The position numbers and the translations under genes are program-made. A DNA stretch of 64,000 bases, from positions 1 through 64,000 of the forward strand of contig NZ_QZVR01000023.1 of NCBI RefSeq assembly GCF_003660455.1. Direction: 5' to 3'. The DNA comes from Nocardioides ferulae. GTDB lineage: Bacteria; Actinomycetota; Actinomycetes; Propionibacteriales; Nocardioidaceae. A model generated the notes under the pieces. It did no database searches, was not told the DNA's origin, and saw only the letters and a program-made list of their open reading frames with translations. Positions 34,923-45,473 of the stretch are shown piece by piece (the first letter of the stretch is position 1; each line of letters starts with the position of its first letter).

Positions 34923-36004
34923 AGCGCCAGGTCCGCGCGGCCCTCGCGCACGTTCGCGCCCAGCCGCTCGACGCCGAACTGCCGGAACCCCGCCGACTCG
35001 ATGACGTGCCGGGACGCCGTGTTGTCGACCGCGGCGTACGCCGTCACGCGGCGTACGCCCAGCTCGCCGACCACGTGGCCGGTGACCAGCCGCATCGCCC
35101 GGCTCATCACGCCGCGGCCGCGCGCATCCGGGTGGGTCCAGTAGCCGATCTCGCACTGGACGCCCGGCTGCCAGTCGAACCAGCCGATCGTCCCGAGGAT
35201 CGCGTCGTCGCCCTCGGTGACCGCCCAGGTCACCCCGGTGCCCTCGGCGAGCTGCTGGGTGCGCGACTCGATATAGGTGTGGGCGTCGTCGAGGGAGTAG
35301 GGGGAGGGCAGCTGGCCCAGCCAGCGCTGGGTCCGCTCCTCCGAGCACGCCTGCTGGATCCGCTCGGCATCGCCGGCCCCGATCGCGCGCAGCCGCAGCC
35401 CCTCGCCCTCCAGGAGCGGCACCGAGAGCCACGGCGTCCGAGGCTCGCGCGGGTCGTCGCGCAGCAGTGTCCCCACCCAGCCGTCGCGCAGCTCGCCGCG
35501 CTGGGCCAGCCAGCTCCGCACGGTCCCTTCGACGGTGAAGCCGAGCCGCCAGGCCACCTTCCGTGAGGCCCAGTTGCCGCGGTTGGCGCGCCACAGGACC
35601 GTGTGCAGGTCGCGCTCGGCGAAGCCCCATTCGAGCAGCAGCCGCAGGCCGCGCTCGACCGCTCCGGTGCCGCGCACCGTGGGGTGCGAGCCGTAGGCGA
35701 CCTCGGCCAGCCCGTCACCCTCGTTGCGCAACGACATGAGCCCGCCGTAGCGCCCCTCGTGTTCGAGGACGAAGCTCCACTCGCGGTCCTCGGCCCAGCC
35801 GCGGGGGAGCACCTCGCCGAGGTAGCTCTCGGCGTCAGCCATCGAGTAGGGGACCGGCACCCGGGTCCACCGCTGCGAGAGAGGGTCCTGGCACTGCTCG
35901 TAGGAGCCGCGGGCGAAGGCGAGGCTGGGCGGGCGCAGCGTCACGACGCCGTCGGTGAGGGTGGGAGCGGTAGCGGGCTGGCGGTCGTCGCCGAGGACGG
36001 TCAT
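34883..36004 (-). CDS. Tandem GNAT-domain acetyltransferase
   Basis: The 373-residue protein has two GNAT folds in series. Domain 1 (about 20-190) has the acetyl-CoA loop around TVRGTGAVERGLRLLLEWGF. Domain 2 (about 200-370) has EIGYWTHPDARGRGVMSRAMRLVTGH and the RimJ-like AAVDNTASRHVIESAGFRQFG. Both carry the (Q/R)xxGx(G/A) pattern, so both may bind acetyl-CoA. It resembles RimJ/RimL-type N-acetyltransferases; the substrate is unknown. ATG 36004 begins MTVLGDD. It is divergent from trpS. The last 40 bp overlap the end of the MFS gene on the opposite strand. Confidence 0.88.
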   Translation of the reverse strand: MTVLGDDRQPATAPTLTDGVVTLRPPSLAFARGSYEQCQDPLSQRWTRVPVPYSMADAESYLGEVLPRGWAEDREWSFVLEHEGRYGGLMSLRNEGDGLAEVAYGSHPTVRGTGAVERGLRLLLEWGFAERDLHTVLWRANRGNWASRKVAWRLGFTVEGTVRSWLAQRGELRDGWVGTLLRDDPREPRTPWLSVPLLEGEGLRLRAIGAGDAERIQQACSEERTQRWLGQLPSPYSLDDAHTYIESRTQQLAEGTGVTWAVTEGDDAILGTIGWFDWQPGVQCEIGYWTHPDARGRGVMSRAMRLVTGHVVGELGVRRVTAYAAVDNTASRHVIESAGFRQFGVERLGANVREGRADLALYDLLADEWSSRR

Positions 36005-36104
36005 GGCAGCGAGGCTCTCATCCCGAGCCGCCGGGCGCCTCCGGGTTTCGGGCGGGTGCCCCCCGTTTCGGAGCAGCGCCCCCTCGTCGGGGAGAATGGC
36101 CGCC

Positions 36105-37151
36105 GTGTCGACTGCTCCCGCCGCCCGTCCCCGTGTCCTCTCCGGCATCCAGCCGACCGCCGACTCCTTCCACTTCGGCAACTACCTCGGCGCCCTGCGC
36201 CAGTGGGTGCACCTGCAGGAGGAGCACCAGCCGTTCTTCTTCATCGCCGACCTGCACGCGATCACCGTCGAGCAGGACCCCAAGCTGCTGCACCAGCGGT
36301 GCCTGCGCTCGGCCGCGCAGCTGCTCGCGATGGGCATCGACCCCGACCGATCGGCGATCTTCATCCAGTCGCAGGTGCCCGCGCACGCTCAGCTCGGCTG
36401 GGTGCTGCAGTGCCTGACCGGCTTCGGCGAGGCCCGGCGGATGACCCAGTTCAAGGACAAGTCCGCCAAGGGAGGGGAGGGCGCCGCCTCGGTCGGCCTG
36501 TTTACCTACCCGATCCTGCAGGCCGCCGACATCCTGCTCTACCGCCCGGCGTACGTGCCGGTCGGGGAGGACCAGCGCCAGCACCTCGAGCTCACCCGCG
36601 ACCTCGCCCACCGGTTCAACACTCGTTACAAGAAGACCTTCCGGCTGCCCGAGCCCTACATCCTCAAGGAGACGGCGAAGATCGCCGACCTGCAGGAGCC
36701 CACCCGCAAGATGTCGAAGTCGGCCTCCTCGCCCGCCGGCATCGTCGAGATGCTCGACGACCCGAAGAAGAGCGCCAAGAAGATCCGCTCGGCGGTGACC
36801 GACTCCGAGACCGAGATCCGCTTCGACCCCGAGACCAAGCCCGGGGTGAGCAACCTGCTGACGATCCACGGCGCGCTCACCGGTGACACCGTGGCCGACC
36901 TCGAGCAGCGGTACGCCGGGCGTGGCTACGGCGACCTGAAGAGTGAGCTCGCCGACATCGTGGTCGAGTTCGTCACCCCGTTCCGCGACCGCACGATCGA
37001 GCTGCTCGAGGACCCCGCCTACCTCACCCAGGTGCTGCGCCGCGGTGCCGAGCAGGCCATGGAGGTGGCCGAGGCGACGCTGCGCGACGTCTACGACCGG
37101 GTCGGCTTCGTGCCGGCCGTGCCCACCGGCGCGGCTGCGACGGCGAAGTAG
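36105..37151 (+). CDS. trpS: Tryptophanyl-tRNA synthetase
   Basis: This class I synthetase charges tRNA-Trp. The 348 residues have the HIGH-like motif in SGIQPTADSFHFGNYLGAL, FFIADLHAIT, the specificity segment GLFTYPILQAADILLY, VGEDQRQHLELTRDLA and the KMSKS loop RKMSKSASSP. Length is normal. GTG 36105 is preferred since GGAG (36091-36094) is 10 nt before it; ATG 36096 (three codons upstream) would sit almost on that sequence and is the alternative. It is followed 9 bp later by an RNA ligase-like gene. Confidence 0.95.
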   Translation: MSTAPAARPRVLSGIQPTADSFHFGNYLGALRQWVHLQEEHQPFFFIADLHAITVEQDPKLLHQRCLRSAAQLLAMGIDPDRSAIFIQSQVPAHAQLGWVLQCLTGFGEARRMTQFKDKSAKGGEGAASVGLFTYPILQAADILLYRPAYVPVGEDQRQHLELTRDLAHRFNTRYKKTFRLPEPYILKETAKIADLQEPTRKMSKSASSPAGIVEMLDDPKKSAKKIRSAVTDSETEIRFDPETKPGVSNLLTIHGALTGDTVADLEQRYAGRGYGDLKSELADIVVEFVTPFRDRTIELLEDPAYLTQVLRRGAEQAMEVAEATLRDVYDRVGFVPAVPTGAAATAK

Positions 37152-37160
37152 GCTTCCCGC

Positions 37161-37673
37161 GTGGTCACCATCGGCGTCGCAGTCGCCATCCCCGAGCCGT
37201 GGGCCACCCAGCTCCGGGACTACCGCTTGGCGGTCGGCGACGAGACGGCCGAGATGATCCCCACCCACATCACCCTCGTGCCGCCGACCGAGATCGAGGA
37301 CGAGCAGCTGCCCGATATCGAGGGGCATCTCGCGGAGGCCGCCGAGGCCGCCGGCCCGTTCCGGGTGCACCTGCGTGGCACCGGCACGTTCCGTCCGGTC
37401 TCGCCGGTGGTCTTCGTGACGCTCGTGGAGGGGATCTCCTCGTGTGAGCGGCTGGCCGCCGGCCTGCGCCGCGGGCCGCTCGACGTGGAGCTGCGCTTCC
37501 CCTACCACCCGCACGTCACCGTGGCCCACGAGGTGGACGAGGCCGCACTGGACCAGGCCTTCGCCGAGCTCGCCGACTTCGACTGCGTCTTCGAGGTCGG
37601 TCAGATCCACCTCTACGTCCACGACGCCGAGCGCGGTTGGCAGCCCACCCGCGAGTTCCCCCTGCGCGGCTGA
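37161..37673 (+). CDS. 2'-5' RNA ligase / cyclic phosphodiesterase family protein
   Basis: The 170 residues carry both HxTx motifs of the 2H phosphoesterase superfamily: THITLVPP (about 35-42) and PHVTVAHEV (about 115-123). These supply the two catalytic histidines. The family includes 2'-5' RNA ligases and cyclic nucleotide phosphodiesterases; the native substrate is not known. The start is GTG 37161, 9 bp after trpS, so it is probably cotranscribed with the synthetase, which hints at tRNA or RNA end metabolism (inference). Confidence 0.85.
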   Translation: MVTIGVAVAIPEPWATQLRDYRLAVGDETAEMIPTHITLVPPTEIEDEQLPDIEGHLAEAAEAAGPFRVHLRGTGTFRPVSPVVFVTLVEGISSCERLAAGLRRGPLDVELRFPYHPHVTVAHEVDEAALDQAFAELADFDCVFEVGQIHLYVHDAERGWQPTREFPLRG

Positions 37674-37697
37674 CCCCAGCGCCGAGCCGGCGAAATG

Positions 37698-37735
37698 CGA
37701 CTCGGCGCCCCCGCCGAGGCAGGAGCGCCGAGTCG
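37698..37735. terminator. Bidirectional terminator between the trpS operon and sdhB
   Basis: An 11-bp perfect inverted repeat (37698-37708 with 37725-37735) encloses an alternative 7-bp hairpin (37701-37707 with 37712-37718, CCCC loop). Both genes on either side converge on it, and either fold could terminate transcription. Confidence 0.7.
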
Positions 37736-37784
37736 TAGGGCCTCGGGCAGGCGACCGACGGTCGCTAGGCCCGCGGCCGGTGGA

Positions 37785-38524
37785 TCACAGGCCGTGACGC
37801 ATCGCGGTGCGCAGGTCCTTGTTCAGCTGCGAGATCACGTCGAGCGGGATCTCCTTGGGGCAGGCCGCGGTGCACTCGCCGATGTTCGTGCAGCCGCCGA
37901 AGCCCTCGTGGTCGTGCTGGGCGACCATGTTGACCACCCGCGTGTCGCGCTCGGCCTGGCCCTGGGGCAGCTCGCCGAGGTGGGTGATCTTCGCGCCGAG
38001 GAACAGCGACGCCGACCCGTTGGGGCAGGCGGCCACGCAGGCACCGCAGCCGATGCAGGTGGCGACGTCGAACGCGCGGTCGGCGTTCTTCTTCGGCACC
38101 GCGGTGGCGTGGGCGTCCGGGGCGGAACCGGTGTTGACCGAGATGTAGCCGCCCTGCTGGATGATCCGGTCGAACGCGCCGCGGTCGACGATCAGGTCGC
38201 GCAGCACCGGGAACGCGTCGGCGCGCCACGGCTCGATCGTGATCGTGTCGCCGTCGGAGAACGAGCGCATGTGCAGCTGACAGGTCGTGGTGACCTCCGG
38301 GCCGTGGGCCTGGCCGTTGATCATCACGCCGCAGGTGCCGCAGATGCCCTCGCGACAGTCGGAGTCGAAGGCGACCGGCTCCTCGTCGGTGCCGGTCAGC
38401 TGCTCGTTGAGCATGTCGAGCATCTCGAGGAACGAGGTGTCCTCGGAGACGTCGTCGAGCTGGTAGGTGCGCAGCTCGCCCGCGGCAGCGGAGTTGGGCT
38501 GGCGCCAGATCTTCAGAGTGAGTC

Positions 38525-38528
<4 letters not shown>
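37785..38528 (-). CDS. sdhB: Succinate dehydrogenase iron-sulfur subunit
   Basis: SdhB passes electrons from SdhA to the membrane subunit. The 247 residues contain the [2Fe-2S] ligands in CREGICGTCGVM plus a later TCQ, the [4Fe-4S] motif CIGCGACVAACP, and the [3Fe-4S]/[4Fe-4S] motif CTNIGECTAACP. The ligand pattern and sequence are of the B. subtilis/actinobacterial type with a single cytochrome b subunit. The ATG overlaps the sdhA stop, the third gene of sdhCAB. Confidence 0.95.
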
Positions 38529-40534
<2,006 letters not shown>

Positions 40535-40550
40535 GAATATGCAGCCAGCC

Positions 40551-41252
40551 TTAGTCGACGATGCCGAAGAGCACGGAGATCGGGACGAGCGCGAACCCGA
40601 CGGCGACGATCACGGCGAGCGAGATCCCGGCCAGGTTGGCGCGACGGCGCGAGGCCGCGGTGTTGGTGAAGCCGAGGGTCTGGCAGGCGCTCCAGACGCC
40701 GTGCCGCAGGTGCATCCCGAGCGCGACCAGCGCCACCAGGTAGATCAGCACCAGCCACCAGCGCTCCGGCTGGAACCCGGCGACCAGGCGCTCGTAGGGA
40801 GAGTCGGAGTTGCTGCCCGGCGTGATCGTGCGCGTGGTCAGGTGCAGGATGTGAAAGACGATGAACGCCAGCAGCGTGACGCCGCCCCAGCGCATCGTGC
40901 GCGAGGAGAGCGTCGACTTAGCGACGCGCCGTGCGGAGTACTTCTCCTTGCGGGCCACCGCGGCGCGGTGCCACAGCTTGAAGGCGGAGTACGCGTGGCC
41001 GATCACGGCCAGGATCAGCACCACACGCGCGATCCACAAGAAGCCCTCGTAGGGCAGGATCGGCTCTCCGAACTCACGGAGATGGTGGGCGTACTCGTCG
41101 AAGGAGTCCTGCCCGGCGAAGACCTTGAGGTTGCCGTACATGTGCGCCAGCACGTAGCCCACGAAGATGAGGCCGGTGACGGCCATCAACAGCTTCAGGG
41201 CGATCAGTGATCGCGTCGACCGGCTGCTGGGTGCGAGAGTCGGGGTTGCCAC
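40551..41252 (-). CDS. sdhC: Succinate dehydrogenase cytochrome b subunit
   Basis: This is the single membrane anchor of a type B succinate:quinone reductase. The 233 residues have five membrane segments. Histidines placed within them (LAHMYGN, VIGHAYSAF, FHILHLTT, GMHLRHGVW) fit two heme b ligand pairs. The start is GTG 41252; a minus-strand TATAGC at 41263-41268 is only about ten bases upstream and no ribosome binding site is visible, so the mRNA may be leaderless. sdhA follows 16 bp later. A perfect dyad lies directly upstream of the -10. Confidence 0.92.
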   Translation of the reverse strand: MATPTLAPSSRSTRSLIALKLLMAVTGLIFVGYVLAHMYGNLKVFAGQDSFDEYAHHLREFGEPILPYEGFLWIARVVLILAVIGHAYSAFKLWHRAAVARKEKYSARRVAKSTLSSRTMRWGGVTLLAFIVFHILHLTTRTITPGSNSDSPYERLVAGFQPERWWLVLIYLVALVALGMHLRHGVWSACQTLGFTNTAASRRRANLAGISLAVIVAVGFALVPISVLFGIVD

Positions 41253-41262
41253 GGGAGGTCAC

Positions 41263-41283
41263 GCTATACCGACCGACGGTCGG
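41263..41283 (-). promoter_or_regulatory. sdhCAB promoter -10 with adjacent perfect dyad
   Basis: On the minus strand TATAGC (41263-41268) is a candidate -10 for sdhC. Immediately upstream, 41269-41283 is a perfect dyad with 7-bp arms CCGACCG / CGGTCGG around one A, occupying the -10/-35 spacer. It also lies in the divergent region toward mutA, so one regulator could act on both operons. Symmetry fits a TetR-type operator. Confidence 0.55.
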
Positions 41284-41407
41284 CAGAGCACCCCTCGGGG
41301 CCCCGGTGTGACCTATCCCCGGTTACTGACGAGTTCACTCAGGACGAAGTTCCCCCGGCTCCCATGCCGAAGGTCACACAGGGTGGTGAGGGCTTCACCA
41401 CTCCTCC

Positions 41408-41413
41408 TATGGT
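41408..41413 (+). promoter_or_regulatory. Candidate -10 (TATGGT) for mutA
   Basis: TATGGT is followed by seven bases and ATG 41421. No Shine-Dalgarno sequence precedes 41421 or the earlier in-frame starts at 41364 and 41409, so a leaderless transcript starting at 41421 is the simplest reading. Confidence 0.4.
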
Positions 41414-41420
41414 TCGGCCT

Positions 41421-43238
41421 ATGACTGTCGAGGGTGGGCTGGACGAGCCCCAGGAGCTCGAGGTCGAGCAGGGATCGCTCGACCTCACGGGACCACAGGA
41501 CCGGCACGCGGTCGCCGAGTGGGAGGCCGCCGCGGCGGCCGTGCTGCGCAAGGCGCGCCGGCTCGGCGACGACGACCCCGACTCGCTGGTGTGGCAGAAG
41601 CTGACCCGCACCACCGTCGACGGTCTCGCGATCACTCCACTGGGCCTCCCCAGCGACCTCGAGGGGCTGGCCACCGCCGGTCGCCCGACCCGCTCCGGTG
41701 AGTGGGACGTGCGCGCCCACCTGGCCGGTCCGGACGCGGCCGACCTCAACCGGGCGGCCCTGGTCGACCTCGACAACGGCGTCACCTCGCTGTGGCTCGA
41801 GCTCGGGGCCGGCGTCACCGCCGACGAGCTGCCGACGATCCTCGGCGGTGCTCTCGAGGGCGTGCTGCTCGACCTCGCGCCCGTGGTGCTCGACGCGCCC
41901 GAGCAGCCGGTGGCCGCGGCCGAGGCCCTGGCCGGGCTGCTGCGCAGCCGGGGGCTCACCCCCGCCCCGGGCACGAACCTGGGGGCCGACCCGGTCGCCG
42001 CGCAGCTACGCGGCCTCGCGGACACCGACCTCGACGCGCTGGTCCAGGTGGCCCGGCTGGCGGTGGACGCCGGAACCCTTGGCGTCGTCGTCGACGCCAC
42101 CGCCGTGCACGACCTCGGCGCCTCCGACGCCCAGGAGCTCGGCTACTCCCTCGCCGTCGGCGCCGCCTACCTGCGGGCCCTGACCGAGGCCGGTCTCGGC
42201 GTCGAGGAGGCCCTGGGGCTGATCGAGTTCCGATACGCGGTGACCGACGAGCAGTTCCCCAGCATCGCCAAGCTGCGCGCCGCCCGCCGGCTCTGGGCCC
42301 GCGTCGGCGAGCTCAGCGGTGCCGGAGTGGAGGCCCGTGCGCAGCGCCAGCACGCGGTCACCAGTCGACCGATGATGAGCAAGTACGACCCCTACGTGAA
42401 CATGCTGCGCACCACCGTCGCCGCGTTCGCCGCGGGCGTCGGCGGCGCGGACGCGGTCACCGTGCTGCCCTTCGACACGCCCCTGGGACGACCCGACTCG
42501 CTCGCCCGGCGGATGGCCCGCAACACCTCCGCGTTGCTGATCTCGGAGTCCCACATCGCCCGCGTGACCGACCCGGCCGGCGGCGCCTACGCCGTCGAAC
42601 GGCTCACCGACGACCTCGCCCAGGCCGGCTGGGCCGAGCTCGGCCGCATCGAGGAGGCGGGCGGCGTGCTCGCCGCCCTGGCCGAGGGCTCTCTGCAGGC
42701 CCGGATCGACGAGGTGGTCGCCAAGCGCGAGACCGACGTCGCGCGACGCAAACGCCCGATCACCGGCCTCAGCGAGTTCCCGAACCTCGCCGAGGAGCTG
42801 CCCGCGCGCGAGCCGGACACCTCCGCGGTTCGGGTCCGCCGCTACGGAGCCAGTTTCGAGGCGCTGCGCGACGAGCCGGTCGCCCGACCGGTCTTCCTCG
42901 CGACGATGGGACCGATCGCGGCCCACACGGCGCGCGCGACGTTCGCCACCAACCTCTTCGCCGCCGGCGGCATCGCCGTCGAGGCCGCCGGTGCCACCGC
43001 CGGCGTCGACGAGGTGCTCGCCGCCTACTCCGGCCAGCCGGTGGTCTGCCTGGCCGGCAGCGACCCGACGTACGCCGAGTGGGCGGCCGAGCTGGTCGCG
43101 GCGCTCCGCGAGGCCGGTGCCCGCCGGGTGATCCTGGCCGGCAAGCCCACCGATGCCATGGGGGTCGACGACTCCTGCGCGATGGGCGTCGACGCCCTCG
43201 CGTTCCTGACCCGGACGAGGGAGAGCCTGAGCTCATGA
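41421..43238 (+). CDS. mutA: Methylmalonyl-CoA mutase small (beta) subunit
   Basis: MutA is the non-catalytic partner of MutB in the heterodimeric mutase that converts methylmalonyl-CoA to succinyl-CoA. The 605 residues align in layout with the mutase family: TIM barrel part with WQKLTRTTVDGLAITPLG, DNGVTSLWLELG, SRPMMSKYDPYVNMLRTTVAAFAAGVGGADAVTVLPFD, and DPAGGAYAVERLTDDLAQ. A C-terminal cobalamin-fold domain follows that, as usual for this subunit, lacks DxHxxG. The start is set at 41421 by a TATGGT -10; 41364 is the longest alternative. The stop overlaps mutB (ATGA). Confidence 0.93.
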   Translation: MTVEGGLDEPQELEVEQGSLDLTGPQDRHAVAEWEAAAAAVLRKARRLGDDDPDSLVWQKLTRTTVDGLAITPLGLPSDLEGLATAGRPTRSGEWDVRAHLAGPDAADLNRAALVDLDNGVTSLWLELGAGVTADELPTILGGALEGVLLDLAPVVLDAPEQPVAAAEALAGLLRSRGLTPAPGTNLGADPVAAQLRGLADTDLDALVQVARLAVDAGTLGVVVDATAVHDLGASDAQELGYSLAVGAAYLRALTEAGLGVEEALGLIEFRYAVTDEQFPSIAKLRAARRLWARVGELSGAGVEARAQRQHAVTSRPMMSKYDPYVNMLRTTVAAFAAGVGGADAVTVLPFDTPLGRPDSLARRMARNTSALLISESHIARVTDPAGGAYAVERLTDDLAQAGWAELGRIEEAGGVLAALAEGSLQARIDEVVAKRETDVARRKRPITGLSEFPNLAEELPAREPDTSAVRVRRYGASFEALRDEPVARPVFLATMGPIAAHTARATFATNLFAAGGIAVEAAGATAGVDEVLAAYSGQPVVCLAGSDPTYAEWAAELVAALREAGARRVILAGKPTDAMGVDDSCAMGVDALAFLTRTRESLSS

Positions 43239-45433
43239 GTGTTCCCAGCAGCTTCGCCGGCCTGCCGCTGGTCTCGGCAGGCTCGACCGCCGACGGTGCC
43301 GAGGCCGCACCACCGCCGGTGCCGGCGCCGGGCGTCGAGCCCTGGCTGGCGCCCGAGGGCGTCGAGGTGCTGCCGGTCTACGGGCCCGAGCACCTCGCCG
43401 GCCTGGACGGCCTCGACACCCTGCCGGGCCTGACCCCGTTCCTGCGGGGCCCCTACCCGACGATGTACACCACCCAGCCGTGGACCATCCGGCAGTACGC
43501 CGGCTTCTCCACCGCCGAGGAGTCCAACGCGTTCTACCGCCGCAACCTCGCGGCCGGGCAGAAGGGTCTCTCGGTCGCCTTCGACCTGGCGACCCACCGC
43601 GGCTACGACTCCGACCACCCGCGGGTGCGCGGCGACGTCGGCATGGCCGGCGTGGCGATCGACTCGATCTACGACATGCGCACGCTCTTCGACGGCATCC
43701 CGCTCGACACCATGTCGGTGTCGATGACGATGAACGGCGCGGTGCTGCCGATCATGGCGCTCTACATCGTCGCGGCCGAGGAGCAGGGGGTGAAGCCGGA
43801 ACAGCTCGCGGGGACCATCCAGAACGACATCCTCAAGGAGTTCATGGTCCGCAACACCTACATCTATCCGCCGCTGCCGAGCATGCGGATCATCTCCGAC
43901 ATCTTCGCCTACACCGCCGAGAAGATGCCTCGGTTCAACTCGATCTCGATCTCGGGCTACCACATGCAGGAGGCCGGGGCGACCGCCGACCTCGAGCTGG
44001 CCTACACACTGGCCGACGGCGTCGAGTACATCCGCGCCGGCCTCGCCGCCGGCCTCGACATCGACCGGTTCGCGCCGCGGCTGTCGTTCTTCTGGGCGAT
44101 CGGCATGAACTTCTTCATGGAGGTCGCGAAGATGCGCGCCGCCCGGGCCCTGTGGGCGCGGCTGGTGCGCGAGTTCGACCCGAAGAACCCCAAGTCGCAG
44201 AGCCTGCGCACGCACAGCCAGACCTCGGGCTGGTCGCTGACCGCTCAGGACGTCTTCAACAACGTCGGCCGCACCGCCATCGAGGCGATGGCCGCGACCC
44301 AGGGGCACACCCAGTCGCTGCACACCAACGCCCTCGACGAGGCCATCGCGCTGCCCAGCGACTTCTCCGCGCGCATCGCTCGCAACACCCAGCTGCTGCT
44401 GCAGCAGGAGAGCGGCACCACCGGCACCGTCGACCCGTGGGCCGGCTCCTACTACGTCGAGCGGCTCACCCACGACCTCGCCGAGCGTGCCTGGCAGCAC
44501 ATCACCGAGGCCGAGGCGGCCGGCGGCATGGCCAAGGCCATCGAGCAGGGCATCCCGAAGATGCGCATCGAGGAGGCCGCCGCGCGCACCCAGGCCCGCA
44601 TCGACTCCGGCAGCCAGAGGGTGATCGGCGTCAACACCTACCGGCTCGAGACCGAGGATCGACTCGACGTGCTGCGCGTCGACAACGACGAGGTCTACCG
44701 CCAGCAGATCGCCAAGCTCGAGCGGCTGCGCGCCGAGCGCGACGACGACGAGGTACGCCGCACGCTCGACGCCCTCACCCGCTCCGCCGAGGCGGGCTCC
44801 CAGCACGGCAGCATGGACGGCAACCTGCTCGCCCTGGCCGTCGACGCGGCGCGGGCCAAGGCCACCGTCGGCGAGATCTCCGACGCGCTGGAGAAGGTGT
44901 GGGGCCGCCACCAGGCGACGATCCGTACCATCAGCGGCGTGTTCAGGGACGAGTCCGGGAGTGCCGGCGCCGAGAAGGTGCAGCAGGTCATCGCTGCGAC
45001 CGAGACGTTCGAGGAGGACGAGGGGCGCCGCCCGCGCATCCTGGTCGCCAAGATGGGCCAGGACGGCCACGACCGCGGCCAGAAGGTCGTGGTCAGCGCC
45101 TTCGCCGACATGGGCTTCGACGTCGACGTGGGCCCGCTGTTCTCGACGCCCGAGGAGGTCGCCCAGCAGGCGGTCGACGCCGACGTGCACATCGTCGGGG
45201 TCTCGTCGCTGGCCGCCGGCCACCTCACGCTGCTCCCGGCGCTGAAGCAGGCGCTCGCCGAGCAGGGCCGACCCGACATCATGATCGTGATCGGTGGCGT
45301 CATCCCGCCCGACGACGTGGACACCCTGCGCGAGATGGGTGCGGCCGAGGTGTTCCTGCCCGGCACGGTGATCGCCGACTCGGCGTTGAACCTGCTGGCC
45401 AAGCTGCGCGAGCAGCTCGGGCACGCGGCTTGA
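43235..45433 (+). CDS. mutB: Methylmalonyl-CoA mutase large (alpha) subunit
   Basis: This is the adenosylcobalamin-dependent catalytic subunit. The 732 residues include the substrate barrel with RGPYPTMYTTQPWTIRQYAGF, GLSVAFDLATHRGYDSDHPRV, SVSMTMNGAVLPIMALYIV, SGYHMQEAGATADLELA and THSQTSGWSLTAQ. The C-terminal B12-binding domain has the full DxHxxG in GQDGHDRGQK, followed by GVSSLAAGH and IGGVIPPDD. All catalytic landmarks (Tyr and His near YHMQEAG) are present. It is coupled to mutA by a 4-bp overlap and followed 40 bp later by meaB. The operon links propionyl-CoA catabolism to the TCA cycle. Confidence 0.97.
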   Translation: MSVPSSFAGLPLVSAGSTADGAEAAPPPVPAPGVEPWLAPEGVEVLPVYGPEHLAGLDGLDTLPGLTPFLRGPYPTMYTTQPWTIRQYAGFSTAEESNAFYRRNLAAGQKGLSVAFDLATHRGYDSDHPRVRGDVGMAGVAIDSIYDMRTLFDGIPLDTMSVSMTMNGAVLPIMALYIVAAEEQGVKPEQLAGTIQNDILKEFMVRNTYIYPPLPSMRIISDIFAYTAEKMPRFNSISISGYHMQEAGATADLELAYTLADGVEYIRAGLAAGLDIDRFAPRLSFFWAIGMNFFMEVAKMRAARALWARLVREFDPKNPKSQSLRTHSQTSGWSLTAQDVFNNVGRTAIEAMAATQGHTQSLHTNALDEAIALPSDFSARIARNTQLLLQQESGTTGTVDPWAGSYYVERLTHDLAERAWQHITEAEAAGGMAKAIEQGIPKMRIEEAAARTQARIDSGSQRVIGVNTYRLETEDRLDVLRVDNDEVYRQQIAKLERLRAERDDDEVRRTLDALTRSAEAGSQHGSMDGNLLALAVDAARAKATVGEISDALEKVWGRHQATIRTISGVFRDESGSAGAEKVQQVIAATETFEEDEGRRPRILVAKMGQDGHDRGQKVVVSAFADMGFDVDVGPLFSTPEEVAQQAVDADVHIVGVSSLAAGHLTLLPALKQALAEQGRPDIMIVIGGVIPPDDVDTLREMGAAEVFLPGTVIADSALNLLAKLREQLGHAA

Positions 45434-45473
45434 GCCCGGTGCGTCTCCCCGCCTGGGCCGCCGGGGCCGCCTG

